Source: Burkholderiaceae bacterium (GTDB taxonomy: Bacteria > Pseudomonadota > Gammaproteobacteria > Burkholderiales > Burkholderiaceae_B). From it: a stretch of 64,000 nucleotides of DNA. Each line of letters begins with the position of its first letter. The stretch's first letter is position 1. The stretch lies in contig JAMNXR010000001.1 in the NCBI GenBank assembly GCA_023653055.1, positions 248,001-312,000 of the forward strand, in the 5' to 3' direction. This document shows positions 52,931-62,699 of this stretch, one piece after another. The position numbers and the translations under genes are program-made. Under the pieces are notes generated by a model, which saw only the letters and a program-made list of their open reading frames with translations, was not told where the DNA came from and ran no database searches.

Positions 52931-53350
52931 TTAACTCATGTCTGAATTTTTGTCGCTTGGATAGCGGGTGCTTGTATAACGTATGATAAAAATTGACAGA
53001 GCAATGACCAGTATCGTTCCACCCACTGCTAGCATTTCAAGAATGTTGATGGGGACATGACTCATGATGTCGACCATATGTCTCGTCAATGCAGTGATTG
53101 CAATGTAGAGTAAAAATCTGACGGGCATGTGGTTTGTTTTAAAGTAAATCCCAACCATGGCGCCAATTTCAAGGTAAATGAACAGCAACAAAAGGTCTTG
53201 AATTGTTGCATGGTGTTTTTGAAACATTTCAAAAAATGTCCAACCCGCAGCCCAGACTGTTGCCGCACCAATCGCAAAGAGTGCGAGTCGATGGAAAATA
53301 CCCACAAAAGCATTACCAAGTTTGTCGAATTTTTTTAATTGATCTTCCAT
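52931..53350 (-). CDS. psiE: PsiE-family membrane protein
   Basis: The 139-residue protein has four predicted helices. The QDLLLLFIYLEIGAMVGIYF and TRHMVDIM segments match the PsiE (phosphate-starvation-inducible) family. E. coli psiE is under PhoB and CRP control, but I see no clear Pho box upstream of this gene. Its function is unknown. Confidence 0.88.
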   Translation of the reverse strand: MEDQLKKFDKLGNAFVGIFHRLALFAIGAATVWAAGWTFFEMFQKHHATIQDLLLLFIYLEIGAMVGIYFKTNHMPVRFLLYIAITALTRHMVDIMSHVPINILEMLAVGGTILVIALSIFIIRYTSTRYPSDKNSDMS

Positions 53351-53465
53351 AGGTCATTCCCTGTAAGGTTTAGTCATTAAACGCGATTAAAATTAAAAAA
53401 CCAAGCTAAGTTACGGTTTCGGTGTATGTTAAATAATCTGATTAGGCAGGTATTCAAACACTGAC

Positions 53466-53930
53466 ATGCTTTTAGCCATTGCATTTTTCCTAAATACGCT
53501 TTTGATGAGTGCAACGATACTATTGCACTACGAATCTCTCTTTTACCTCGATAAAACACTTAAGCGTCTCAAGCACATTAAGCCACGGCTCAAAGTATTA
53601 ATCGGTGTTGCGGTTATTTTTGTGACACACGTGATAGAAATCTGGATATTCGCTTTAGGATTTTTTCTGTCTCTACAGATTGATGGAATGGGACAGCTTG
53701 TAGGCGAGACAGGCCAATTATTTCTGGATTGCGTGTACTTTTCCTTTATCACTTACACCACGGTCGGTTACGGAGATTTGGTCGCACAGGGCCCTATTCG
53801 TTATTTGACAGGTGTCGAGGCGCTGACGGGCCTGATATTAATTACGTGGTCTGCATCATTTCTTTTTATGGAGATGCAGCGACATTGGGAAGATGACAAA
53901 AAGAATAATTCAAAAAATAGCATCATTTAG
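53466..53930 (+). CDS. Two-helix K+ channel family protein
   Basis: The 154-residue protein has hydrophobic helices at 1-22, about 43-70 and 115-140. Between the last two lies a pore loop with the K+ selectivity filter TTVGYGDL. It lacks a cytoplasmic ligand domain. It could be a small K+ channel or part of one. It overlaps the YcaO gene tail to tail by eight bases. Confidence 0.85.
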   Translation: MLLAIAFFLNTLLMSATILLHYESLFYLDKTLKRLKHIKPRLKVLIGVAVIFVTHVIEIWIFALGFFLSLQIDGMGQLVGETGQLFLDCVYFSFITYTTVGYGDLVAQGPIRYLTGVEALTGLILITWSASFLFMEMQRHWEDDKKNNSKNSII

Positions 53931-56109
53931 CGCGTGCCGCATGAAGTTTTCGGTAGCTATCAATCAGACGATGATGCCTGTCTAATCCCTCTAGCTTTAA
54001 GCTGGTGGGACTTAACCCGTAGAAGCGTATTCTGCCGTCCACAGAACCGACTACGGCATCCATTTTTTCATGGCCAAACATTCGGCGCAAATTCACAATG
54101 TAGTCATTAAGCTCTAACTCATCATCCAGCACAATTTCCAGCACGGCATTGACTGCCTGATAAAACAATTTTCGCTCGACCGTATTATCGTTATATTGCA
54201 AAAAGGCACCAACCGACATATGCGCGTCTTCGAAATGCTTTAAGGCGAGTTGAATTAAGAGCTTTAATTCCAGAACTGTAAGCTGACCCCAAACCGTATT
54301 CTCATCAAATTCGATACCGATTAACGTCGCGATGTCGCCATACTCATCTAACTCGTTATTCTCAAGACGCTCAAGGAGTGCGCTAAGTTTGGAATCATCC
54401 AAATTTGTGAGATTCAAAATGTCAGCACGGAATAACAAGGCCTTGTTCGTATTGTCCCAAATTAAATCCTCGATTGGATATATCTCAGAATAGCCAGGTA
54501 CCAAAATTCGGCATGCACTTGCGCCTAACTGGTCATAGACCGCGACATACGTTTCCTTGCCTAAATCTTTGAGAATGCCAAATAAGGTTGCCGCTTCCTC
54601 AGCATTAGAATTTTTGCCATGAGCAGAAAAGTCCCATTCAACAAACGCGTAATCTGATGCAGCACTAAAAAAGCGCCAAGACACAATTCCACTCGAGTCA
54701 ATAAAGTGCTCCACAAAATTGTTTGGTTCTGTGACGGCTGCACTGGCGAAAGTGGGAGGGGGCAAATCATTGAGCCCATCTAAGCTGCGTCCCTGTAGTA
54801 GCTCTGTCAAGCTGCGCTCCAAGGCCACCTCAAAGCTCGGGTGAGCACCAAAAGAGGCAAAGACCCCACCTGTTCGCGGATTCATCAAGGTCACGCACAT
54901 CACGGGATAGACGCCACCGAGTGAAGCATCCTTGACCAAAATAGGGAAACCTTGATCTTCCAACGCTTGAATGCCAGCAAGAATGCCGGGATATTTGCTG
55001 AGTACTTCTGGAGGCACATCGGGCAAAGCAATCTCGCCTTCCAAGATTTCACGCTTGACTGCGCGTTCGAAAATCTCAGAGAGACATTGAACCTGAGCTT
55101 CGACTAACGTGTTGCCGGCACTCATACCATTGCTAACATAAAGATTTTCAATCAAATTGGAAGGAAAATAAACCGTCTCGCCATCCGATTGACGGACATA
55201 CGGTAGCGAACAGATACCGCGCTGCGCATTGCCAGAATTCGTATCAATTAAATGAGAACCGCGTAACTCACCATCAGGATTGAAAATTTCAAGACAATAC
55301 GCATCTAAAATTTCTGTTGGCAACGCATCCTTTTTGCCAGGCTTGAACCAGCGCTCATTTGGGTAATGCACAAACGCTGCCTTGGCAAGATCTTCACCCC
55401 AAAAGGCGCCAGCATAAAAATGGTTATGACTCAGTCGTTCAATATACTCGCCCAAGGCTGAGGCCAATGCACTTTCTTTGGTTGAACCCTTTCCGTTGGT
55501 AAAGCACATGGGTGAATGTGCATCACGGATATGTAACGACCACACATTTGGGATAAGGTTACGCCATGATGCAATCTCTATTTTGATGCCAAGGCTCGCT
55601 AACAACCCTGACATGTTAGCAATCGTTTCCTCTAGCGGTAGATCTTTGCCTGCAATATAGGTGCTCGTATCAGCGGTAGATTTCAACGCCAATAAAGCCT
55701 GTGCATCTGCATCAAGATTTGTGACGAATTCAATGACAAATTCTGGTCCTGCCTGCACAACTTTTTTAACCGTACAGCGCTCAATGGAACGCAAAATACC
55801 TTGACGGTCATGCGCAGAGATATCTTCCGGTAATTCAACCTGAATTTTGAAAATCTGTTTGTAGCGATTTTCTGGGTCAACAATGTTGTTTTGTGAAAGG
55901 CGGATATTTTCAGTAGAAATGTTGCGCGTGTCGCAATATAACTTCACAAAATAAGCGGCACATAATGCGGAGGACGCCAGAAAATAATCAAAGGGCCCCG
56001 GAGCCGAGCCATCTCCTTTGTAGCGAATGGGTTGGTCAGCGATGACCGTAAAGTCATCAAACTTGGCCTCGAGACGGAGCTTGTCGAGAAAGTTGACCTT
56101 GATTTCCAT
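53923..56109 (-). CDS. ycaO: OsmC-YcaO fusion protein
   Basis: The 728-residue protein has an N-terminal OsmC-like domain (residues 1-145, with ALCAAYFVKLYCDT) and a YcaO domain with family landmarks HDAHSPMCFTNGKGST-like (RDAHSPMCFTNGKGST), ALGEYIERLSHNHFYAG, QCLSEIFERAVKREILEGEIALP. YcaO proteins use ATP to activate backbone amides, and E. coli YcaO is linked to RimO-dependent methylthiolation of ribosomal protein S12. The OsmC fusion is a known variant. No RimO or precursor-peptide gene is adjacent. Confidence 0.9.
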   Translation of the reverse strand: MEIKVNFLDKLRLEAKFDDFTVIADQPIRYKGDGSAPGPFDYFLASSALCAAYFVKLYCDTRNISTENIRLSQNNIVDPENRYKQIFKIQVELPEDISAHDRQGILRSIERCTVKKVVQAGPEFVIEFVTNLDADAQALLALKSTADTSTYIAGKDLPLEETIANMSGLLASLGIKIEIASWRNLIPNVWSLHIRDAHSPMCFTNGKGSTKESALASALGEYIERLSHNHFYAGAFWGEDLAKAAFVHYPNERWFKPGKKDALPTEILDAYCLEIFNPDGELRGSHLIDTNSGNAQRGICSLPYVRQSDGETVYFPSNLIENLYVSNGMSAGNTLVEAQVQCLSEIFERAVKREILEGEIALPDVPPEVLSKYPGILAGIQALEDQGFPILVKDASLGGVYPVMCVTLMNPRTGGVFASFGAHPSFEVALERSLTELLQGRSLDGLNDLPPPTFASAAVTEPNNFVEHFIDSSGIVSWRFFSAASDYAFVEWDFSAHGKNSNAEEAATLFGILKDLGKETYVAVYDQLGASACRILVPGYSEIYPIEDLIWDNTNKALLFRADILNLTNLDDSKLSALLERLENNELDEYGDIATLIGIEFDENTVWGQLTVLELKLLIQLALKHFEDAHMSVGAFLQYNDNTVERKLFYQAVNAVLEIVLDDELELNDYIVNLRRMFGHEKMDAVVGSVDGRIRFYGLSPTSLKLEGLDRHHRLIDSYRKLHAARAK

Positions 56110-56280
56110 TAGAAAAGTTCCGTAAAAATTGCTATTAGATATGCCTGATGCATCGCAACATCAATTCCATCAACAATATTGAGTGTAAAGCGTAATATGC
56201 TGGGGCTGTATAGAAGTATGCTCAACAGCGCTTACTGACCCTGGTTTTAAGATAACTTTCTGGATGAATCGAGATAAAAA

Positions 56281-56943
56281 ATGAATCGTTATAAATTTTT
56301 AGTCGCACTGCCGATTCTTTGGTTGACGATCAGCAACGCATTTTCTGCAAGCTTCAATTGTAATAAAGCCCAAACAACATTAGAAAAATTTATCTGTAGC
56401 CAGGAGCAGTTGAATCAAGCGGATGAACAGATGGGTCATGAATTCAGGGCGGTCAATGCGTCGTTACCTTTGAAAGGGTTTGTGTTGACGACACAAAAAA
56501 GTTTTATAGCAAGTTACCCGACCTGTATGCTCGATAACAAAGGAAAAATGGTTGCAACACAAGCGACAGCCAATGCATGTATCAAAATGGTTCAGTCACG
56601 TATTGCCGAGCTTCGCCAGTATGGGCAAGCAAACGTTTACTCAAATGTGAAGGACAAATTCCTGCCTGATGACTTAGCAATCTTGATTTACAACGCTCAG
56701 GGTGAACGTTTCATCAAGTTTTGGGGAAATCATATGCCCGATGCCTATCGGCCCAAACCTTTCCCAGACGGTCATCTCTGCGATATCGAGGCGAAACTAA
56801 TGCCTGCCGATGGAAAATTTAAAACTGATCAAACAGACGATGCAATCATTTCAGTGACTGAGAGCGCCGTGAACTTAAGTTCTCATATATCGTGTTCGCC
56901 TCGTACTGGCATTGCAGAGGGTCGTTACAACCGCATCAAATAA
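56281..56943 (+). CDS. Exported LprI/DUF1311-like protein
   Basis: This 220-residue protein has a signal peptide (ending NAFSA), then SFNCNKAQTTLEKFICSQEQL, the Cys-rich N-terminal motif of DUF1311/LprI-like proteins, which include lysozyme inhibitors. The C-terminal half is unrecognised, with three more Cys. It starts 18 bases before the next gene's start region and may be co-transcribed with it. Confidence 0.8.
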   Translation: MNRYKFLVALPILWLTISNAFSASFNCNKAQTTLEKFICSQEQLNQADEQMGHEFRAVNASLPLKGFVLTTQKSFIASYPTCMLDNKGKMVATQATANACIKMVQSRIAELRQYGQANVYSNVKDKFLPDDLAILIYNAQGERFIKFWGNHMPDAYRPKPFPDGHLCDIEAKLMPADGKFKTDQTDDAIISVTESAVNLSSHISCSPRTGIAEGRYNRIK

Positions 56944-56961
56944 TCCCTTGCTGGAGCTGAT

Positions 56962-57876
56962 ATGTTTAGAACCCCATTTAGAAACATTACGATCTTCTTT
57001 GCGCTGACACTGCCGGCATTTGCTAATGAGCCAATGCCACCCTTGTTCAACGACCTTAATGTCGCTGCAAGAGAATCTTATGCGGCCGCGCGTGCCCTGG
57101 CATTAAAGAGCGACCAACCTGTCTTTCTGGTGACGGACACCGTTACGTTGATCAGGGGCGAAGATCTGGGCTCTTTACCCTATACGCCTCCCATTTATCA
57201 CTACCTGAAGTCCATTTCGCATCTGCCTCTGGGGGTGTACTCGGCGTCTATCGGACAGATTGAGAGTCCAACGGATGAACGATGGATGGAAAGGCTCAGG
57301 ACATTGCTTAAGCAAGTAAACAGTACCGAGACAGAACTGGCCCGCGCGTCATTTACTGAGCTACAAAGGGTACGCCAGCAGGATATCCTTTCGCTTTCAC
57401 GTACCTATCTCGAAGAGGTTTTGACGCGCGAAAAGACCGATATGGCCTCGGTCAATATTTATGCGCGCAAGATCGCACCTCTGCTGCTGGCCAATGCCGC
57501 AGATGCTGCAAGCGTACAGGTCGATGCGTTGGATCAGGCCGTGCGCGAACTCAGCGAAAAGCTCAAGCCGGGAGAATTTGAAAAAGCGGTTGCAGTCATC
57601 ACCGGTCCGAAGACGCCCCGTGAGGGGAATCTGCAATTCCAATACTTCGTTTTTGCGTTTGGTTCTGGCTCTGCCGGTACAAGGGTGCTTTATATGGAAA
57701 GTATCTTTGATCGCGATGCGGCGCTGAATGTTCTAAAAACTGTTTTGAATGACCGTGAGGCTAGCCAAGCTTTTTTTGGAGAGAAGTATCGCTTAGAACG
57801 CGACCTGATGGCCGATGGGGCCACCGTCGAATTGATGCGCAGATTTGGCTACCTTGGGACGCAGCCGAACAAATAG
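56962..57876 (+). CDS. Exported protein of unknown function
   Basis: The 304-residue protein has a signal peptide (ending PAFANE) and a mature region with mixed helix, including a long helical central part (about 105-170, rich in Glu/Arg/Leu) and a C-terminal GSGSAGTRVLYMES strand-like segment. No family is recognised. It follows the LprI-like gene by 18 bases and probably shares its transcript. It converges on the TRAP operon with a 13-base gap. Confidence 0.75.
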   Translation: MFRTPFRNITIFFALTLPAFANEPMPPLFNDLNVAARESYAAARALALKSDQPVFLVTDTVTLIRGEDLGSLPYTPPIYHYLKSISHLPLGVYSASIGQIESPTDERWMERLRTLLKQVNSTETELARASFTELQRVRQQDILSLSRTYLEEVLTREKTDMASVNIYARKIAPLLLANAADAASVQVDALDQAVRELSEKLKPGEFEKAVAVITGPKTPREGNLQFQYFVFAFGSGSAGTRVLYMESIFDRDAALNVLKTVLNDREASQAFFGEKYRLERDLMADGATVELMRRFGYLGTQPNK

Positions 57877-57889
57877 TGACACTACTACT

Positions 57890-59164
57890 TTATTTGTAAA
57901 CCAGATCTCTTAGGCCGAGTGAAAGGAATGGAACGTAAGTGACGACCATCAGGCAACAAAAAATCACGACAATAAAGGGAATCAGTCGACTCACGATCTG
58001 ATCAAGAGAAATTCGTGCGATGGTACATGCGGCGAACAAGTTAACTCCGAACGGAGGTGTAATCATTCCCATTGCAAGATTAATGACCATGACCAGTCCG
58101 AAATGAACGGGATCGATACCAAAATGCATGGCTACCGGGACGAGTATGGGTGCCAAAACAAGGATCGCTGCACTTGTTTCAATAAACATACCGATCACAA
58201 ACAGGGCAAGGTTGACCCCTAGCAAAAACATGGCGGGTGAATCAAGGACTGTATTCAGCCAATTACCAATTTGACCCGGTACACCTGCGCGCGTTAATAA
58301 AAATGCAAATAAGCCTGCGTTGGCGATGATGAACATGATCACCGCACTGGATACGACAGATTTCTTAAGAATTGGAAATAAATGACGTGGTTTGATTTCG
58401 CGATACACCACCATGCCTACGAATAAGGCATAAAAGACCGCGACCGCAGCGGCTTCAGTGGGTGTAAATACCCCACCATAAATACCACCCAAGATAATGA
58501 CTGGCATCAGCAGGGCCCAGGCGGCTTGAATCGTCGCACGTCCCACACTGAGTCGACCGTCGCCGTCGTTCTTGCCCCAGCCTTTCCATCGGCAGTACAG
58601 GTGGACAAAGAACATCAGGGATACACCGATAAAGATGCCAGGCCCAAACCCTGCGATAAACAATTCACCGATTGATACCTCTGCAGCGACACCGTACAAA
58701 ATCAGTGGGATAGAGGGAGGAATAATGACACCCAACTCTGCACTTGTGGCTTGCAGAGCCGCCGCATAGTTTGTCGGATAACCATGTTTGATTAAAGCGG
58801 GTATCAAAATGGCGCCGATTGCAAAGGTTGTTGCTACGCTCGAGCCTGATACTGCGGCAAAAATCATGCAAGTCAGCACACACGTCATTGGTAAGCCGCC
58901 TTGCACGCCTCCCACAATGCTTTTGGCGAATTCTACGAGCCGTCGCGAAATGCCGCCGGTCTCCATGAGATTGCCAGCCAAAATGAAAAAGGGAATCGCT
59001 GCCAAAGGAAACTTGTTCAAAGAGTTAAACATCTCTTTGACAGAAATCAACATATTGATATTGGCAATTTGAATACCCAAAATTGCAGCGAGTCCGATCG
59101 ATACCGCGACCGAAATAGTGAGCGTAAAGCACAACATCATCGTAACCAGCATGGTGATGCTCAT
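57890..59164 (-). CDS. dctM: TRAP transporter large permease DctM
   Basis: The 424-residue protein has about 12 helices and matches the DctM family, with LAAIPFFILAGNLMETGGISRRL and the MAMGMITPPFGVNLF segment. It is the membrane carrier of a Na+-driven tripartite importer. Its start overlaps the stop of dctQ by ATGA. Confidence 0.94.
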   Translation of the reverse strand: MSITMLVTMMLCFTLTISVAVSIGLAAILGIQIANINMLISVKEMFNSLNKFPLAAIPFFILAGNLMETGGISRRLVEFAKSIVGGVQGGLPMTCVLTCMIFAAVSGSSVATTFAIGAILIPALIKHGYPTNYAAALQATSAELGVIIPPSIPLILYGVAAEVSIGELFIAGFGPGIFIGVSLMFFVHLYCRWKGWGKNDGDGRLSVGRATIQAAWALLMPVIILGGIYGGVFTPTEAAAVAVFYALFVGMVVYREIKPRHLFPILKKSVVSSAVIMFIIANAGLFAFLLTRAGVPGQIGNWLNTVLDSPAMFLLGVNLALFVIGMFIETSAAILVLAPILVPVAMHFGIDPVHFGLVMVINLAMGMITPPFGVNLFAACTIARISLDQIVSRLIPFIVVIFCCLMVVTYVPFLSLGLRDLVYK

Positions 59165-59655
59165 TGTGCAGCCTCCAGTTCACTATTTTGAGGATCAAAA
59201 AACTGCGCCACAATCGCAGGAATACAAAAGAGTCCACCCACGGGGAGGGCTAAATAAGCCCAAAACATAGTGACCCCCTCTAGACCAATCACGCTTTGCA
59301 TGCGTCCACGTGTCGCATAGTCCCACCCCCACCAAATGATGGTGATCACTAATATGAGTGCCGCGACACAAGTGCAAAAGGAAAGAATGCGCTTGCCGAG
59401 TGGGCCGACCCAGCGTGCCAGCACATCAACGCTGACCATCGCCCCGGCTCTAAAGGCAAAGGGAATGCCCATAAAGACCATCCAGATCAGACTGAAGCGA
59501 ATGAGAACTTCAGTCCATTCGGCTGGGATTTCCAGCACAAACCGCATGATGACTTGGAACATACCAAGCGTAGCGGCAAGCGCCATCATCAAGCAGGCTA
59601 CAAGCGTTGAGAAACGGGTGGTCAGATTTTCTAGCGTAAACAAAAACTGTTTCAT
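59161..59655 (-). CDS. dctQ: TRAP transporter small permease DctQ
   Basis: This 164-residue four-helix protein matches the DctQ family (LEIPAEWTEVLIRFSLIWMVFMGIPFAFR). It pairs with DctM and is coupled to it by the ATGA overlap. A hairpin separates it from the binding-protein gene. Confidence 0.93.
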   Translation of the reverse strand: MKQFLFTLENLTTRFSTLVACLMMALAATLGMFQVIMRFVLEIPAEWTEVLIRFSLIWMVFMGIPFAFRAGAMVSVDVLARWVGPLGKRILSFCTCVAALILVITIIWWGWDYATRGRMQSVIGLEGVTMFWAYLALPVGGLFCIPAIVAQFFDPQNSELEAAQ

Positions 59656-59671
59656 TCTGAATCCAGAAAGA

Positions 59672-59701
59672 ATGGGCGCAGCACTTGCGCGCTACGCCCA
59701 T
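59672..59701 (-). other. Intercistronic hairpin between dctP and dctQ
   Basis: ATGGGCG(C)AGC (59672-59682) pairs with GCT(A)CGCCCAT (59691-59701), 11 bases with one mismatch. No U-run follows, so it probably protects the 3' end of the dctP part of the message and lowers dctQM expression, as in many binding-protein operons. Confidence 0.6.
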
Positions 59702-59717
59702 GTCAGATCACTCTTAA

Positions 59718-60698
59718 TTACTTGTAATTACGGATGGCGTCGATCTTATCTTTGCCAAATTCTTTTTCAAACTGAGCATTCACCGGCTTAAGTTTTGCGA
59801 CAAAGGCTGCTTTGTCGACATTCTCGACCACGGACATACCTTTCTTGCGTAATTCAGCTACACCATTTGCATCGTCTTGATCAACGCGTGCACGTTGAGC
59901 CTGAGAGGCCACCTTAGCCGCATCTAAAAAGACTTTTTGATCGGCAGGGGAGAGCTTATCAAAGGCCGCTTTATTCATTAGAAAAATGGCGGGGCTATAG
60001 ACGTGACCCGTCAAAGTCATATGCTTTTGTACTTGGTCAAACTTCGAGGCCATGATGACTGAAAGGGGGTTTTCCTGACCATCCACTACGCCTTGCTGCA
60101 GAGCTGTAAAGACCTCAGGAAATGCCATCGGAGTGGTGATGATCCCAAAGCCCTTGTATGCCGCGACGTGGACTGGGTTTTCCATCGTCCGCATCTTGAG
60201 ACCTTTTAAGTCATCTGGTCCGTTCACGGCTCTCTTGCTGTTGGTCATGTGCCGAACACCATTTTCTGACCATGCCAGCGCCTTGAAGCCTTTACTGTCA
60301 AATTCCTTGAGCATCGCCTGACCGATAGGGCCGTCTAACACGGCGCGGGCATGGGCCTTGTCACGAAATAAGAAAGGAATATCTAAAATGCGGACGGCAG
60401 GTACAAAGTTTGGTATGGGTCCCGTACTGGTACCAGCAAGTTCCTGTGTCCCCAATTGAACGGACTCAATACTTTCTCTCTCTCCACCAAGACTGCCGGA
60501 GTAGAAGTTTTTAATAATGATGCGGCCGTTGGTCCCTTTTTCTACTTCTTGGGCCAGTACGTCAATGCCAACCCCTTGATGCGAGTTTTGCGCGACTGAG
60601 ATGCTGTTGCGCATGACGGTTTGAGAATATGCAGTAGTGGCGAGGCCAAGGGTCAGGGCACCGGCCAGGACGAGGGTTGCGCGTTGTATAAGTTTCAT
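59718..60698 (-). CDS. dctP: TRAP transporter solute-binding protein DctP
   Basis: The 326-residue protein has a signal peptide (ending TAYSQ) and the DctP fold with the substrate-carboxylate Arg in LKGLKMRTMENPVH. It binds C4-dicarboxylates, sialic acid, sugar acids or similar organic acids. Substrate is unknown. It is first in the dctPQM operon. Confidence 0.93.
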   Translation of the reverse strand: MKLIQRATLVLAGALTLGLATTAYSQTVMRNSISVAQNSHQGVGIDVLAQEVEKGTNGRIIIKNFYSGSLGGERESIESVQLGTQELAGTSTGPIPNFVPAVRILDIPFLFRDKAHARAVLDGPIGQAMLKEFDSKGFKALAWSENGVRHMTNSKRAVNGPDDLKGLKMRTMENPVHVAAYKGFGIITTPMAFPEVFTALQQGVVDGQENPLSVIMASKFDQVQKHMTLTGHVYSPAIFLMNKAAFDKLSPADQKVFLDAAKVASQAQRARVDQDDANGVAELRKKGMSVVENVDKAAFVAKLKPVNAQFEKEFGKDKIDAIRNYK

Positions 60699-60876
60699 AA
60701 AATTCTCCAGATCTGGGTGACTGAGTGTCTAAGCAGGTATTTTGTCAATCATTGGGCTAAGTATTGTTTTTTGCTGCGCTACGATTATTTTTCTGCTGTT
60801 GTTGATGCTAAAAGAAAAGACCAAGCTTTGGGCTAGGTACAATCCCTTGGGTATCGTCTGGGAGTTGGCCTAAGTG

Positions 60877-61248
60877 ATGAAAAAAATAGATAGAGATCAG
60901 TTAATCGATATTGCAAAGTCCCCAAGGTCATTCAATGCTTGCACAGAATGCTCCTCGCTCTCTTGTCCGGGGTGGATATCTAAGCCAGGCTATTTCGACC
61001 TTGGCAAACTGAAAGTTTTAGGTACGCTTAGGATTGAAGGTGCAGAGGAGCGTTGGGATGAGTATCACCCCGATGGAACAAATCTTTGGTCTGAGGATGC
61101 CCCCATTTCAATTCAACATCACCCCTATAACAGGTCGGACGTCTGTAAATGTATGCAGTGCGAGAGAAAGTTTTTGCACTACACAGAATATGGTGGCTAT
61201 TATTTAGATGAGCGGATCAGGGAACTGAGTGCTACACGTATTGTTTAG
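60877..61248 (+). CDS. Small Cys-rich cytosolic protein of unknown function
   Basis: The 123-residue protein has five Cys in zinc-finger-like groups: CTEC...C near 23-32 (NACTECSSLSCPGW) and CKCMQC near 90-95. It has no signal peptide. Two such groups in one protein suggest a structural zinc site. I chose the ATG at 60877; a GTG is one codon upstream. I do not recognise the family, and flanking genes give no clue. Confidence 0.7.
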   Translation: MKKIDRDQLIDIAKSPRSFNACTECSSLSCPGWISKPGYFDLGKLKVLGTLRIEGAEERWDEYHPDGTNLWSEDAPISIQHHPYNRSDVCKCMQCERKFLHYTEYGGYYLDERIRELSATRIV

Positions 61249-61308
61249 CGATTTCACCTAAATGTATGTCTTTCATTTTTTCACTATCTTAAGACTTAAG
61301 GTACACGT

Positions 61309-62631
61309 ATGAAGCTGATCCAGCGAAACTATCATTCGGTTAAGGCATTTTTCTCCATAGCACTTCTGTCTGCGGTATTGACAGGCTGTGGCATGACGGG
61401 ATCGACTTCCTTTCAGGCGATGTCAACGTCTTATCGCGAGGTGCTAGAGGGCTATGCCAACGATAATATTTTGCTTAATGTCATCAGAGCATCCGAACAG
61501 TTGCCGATGAGCTTTTTGGATATGCCCTCTGTGATTGGATCGGGTTCGATTTCTGCATCTGTGGGGGTCTCGAGCAACATCATGAGTGCCAATCCTGCGA
61601 GTGTTAGCGGATTTTTTTCGTCCGCAGCGACGAATGCTGGATCGTACTACGCCCCAAGTGCCGGCTTGGGCGTCAACAATAGTTTTAACTTTACGCAATC
61701 ATCACTTGATAACCAGGCTTTCATGCAGTCTTTTTTGAGTGATTTAAAGCCAGAGGATATCAATAACCTCACCAATAACAGAGCAGGCCCTAAGTCTATT
61801 TTGTACTCTCTGGTGATCGAAAATGTACAGATTCGTGATGGTGAAGGCAATGTGCTCCAGAGCTGGGACAATGATCCGACGAGTCCCCGATATGCTGAGT
61901 TTCAACGTGTTCTGTATCGTTTGATCGACAGTGGTCTCAAAACTGAATTGGTCTCACAGAGAGAGGTTTTGTCAGGACCGATCAGTCTCGATTTTGTGTC
62001 GCAAAATCTGCATAAAGTATCTCCTTTTTACACAATACCTAATGTCAGATTGGTTCCTATTAAAGATAAACACAGATCGCGTTTATATGAGTTCGTCCGC
62101 ATCACACCTGTCACGAGAATGTGTTTAATTAAAAATCAAAGAGAGGAAAATCTGGAGAAACAATTTTCAGACTCTGCATTTTGTAATCCACATTACAAAA
62201 ACTCAAATGTTCCACACAATTTAATTGGGGACCTCTCCCAGCCGGGTGTGACGAACGATGATAAACATACCCTTGCAATTAAGCTACGTTCACCTAGAAA
62301 TATTTATTCCTTTTTGGGTAGTATTGTTTCGTTACAGCTACAGCCCGATCCCAAGATAATCAAAATTAAAAATTCGGATTTTTTTGCGACCAACCCAAGC
62401 ATGGTCCACGATCTAAACGACGATGCATCGTCGATGCCCTTATTTGAGGTGTTTAAAAATAATTCATCAATACGTCCAATCTCCACGGTCAACTACCGAG
62501 GTAGCACATATTCAATCTCGGCTGATCGAACAAGCAGATCGCGCGAGGTGCTTGTCTTGCTTTCCGAAATCCTCACGCTGAGCAAGGTGCCGGGCGCTAT
62601 TCCCGCCTCGCCCGCAGTATTGATCAACTAA
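61309..62631 (+). CDS. Large lipoprotein of unknown function
   Basis: The 440-residue protein has a lipoprotein signal with lipobox LTGC near residue 27, a Ser/Ala/Gly-rich low-complexity stretch (about 77-125), then an alpha/beta region with two extra Cys (RMCLIKNQ and AFCNPH). I do not recognise the family. Position 61 bases after the Cys-rich gene and 113 before a glycosyltransferase suggests an envelope role, which is only an inference. Confidence 0.78.
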   Translation: MKLIQRNYHSVKAFFSIALLSAVLTGCGMTGSTSFQAMSTSYREVLEGYANDNILLNVIRASEQLPMSFLDMPSVIGSGSISASVGVSSNIMSANPASVSGFFSSAATNAGSYYAPSAGLGVNNSFNFTQSSLDNQAFMQSFLSDLKPEDINNLTNNRAGPKSILYSLVIENVQIRDGEGNVLQSWDNDPTSPRYAEFQRVLYRLIDSGLKTELVSQREVLSGPISLDFVSQNLHKVSPFYTIPNVRLVPIKDKHRSRLYEFVRITPVTRMCLIKNQREENLEKQFSDSAFCNPHYKNSNVPHNLIGDLSQPGVTNDDKHTLAIKLRSPRNIYSFLGSIVSLQLQPDPKIIKIKNSDFFATNPSMVHDLNDDASSMPLFEVFKNNSSIRPISTVNYRGSTYSISADRTSRSREVLVLLSEILTLSKVPGAIPASPAVLIN

Positions 62632-62699
62632 TAAGTCTTAGTAGCATATAGAACGGTAAGCCTAATACTGCAGCGTCCGTCATTCGAGGTTCGGTACGT

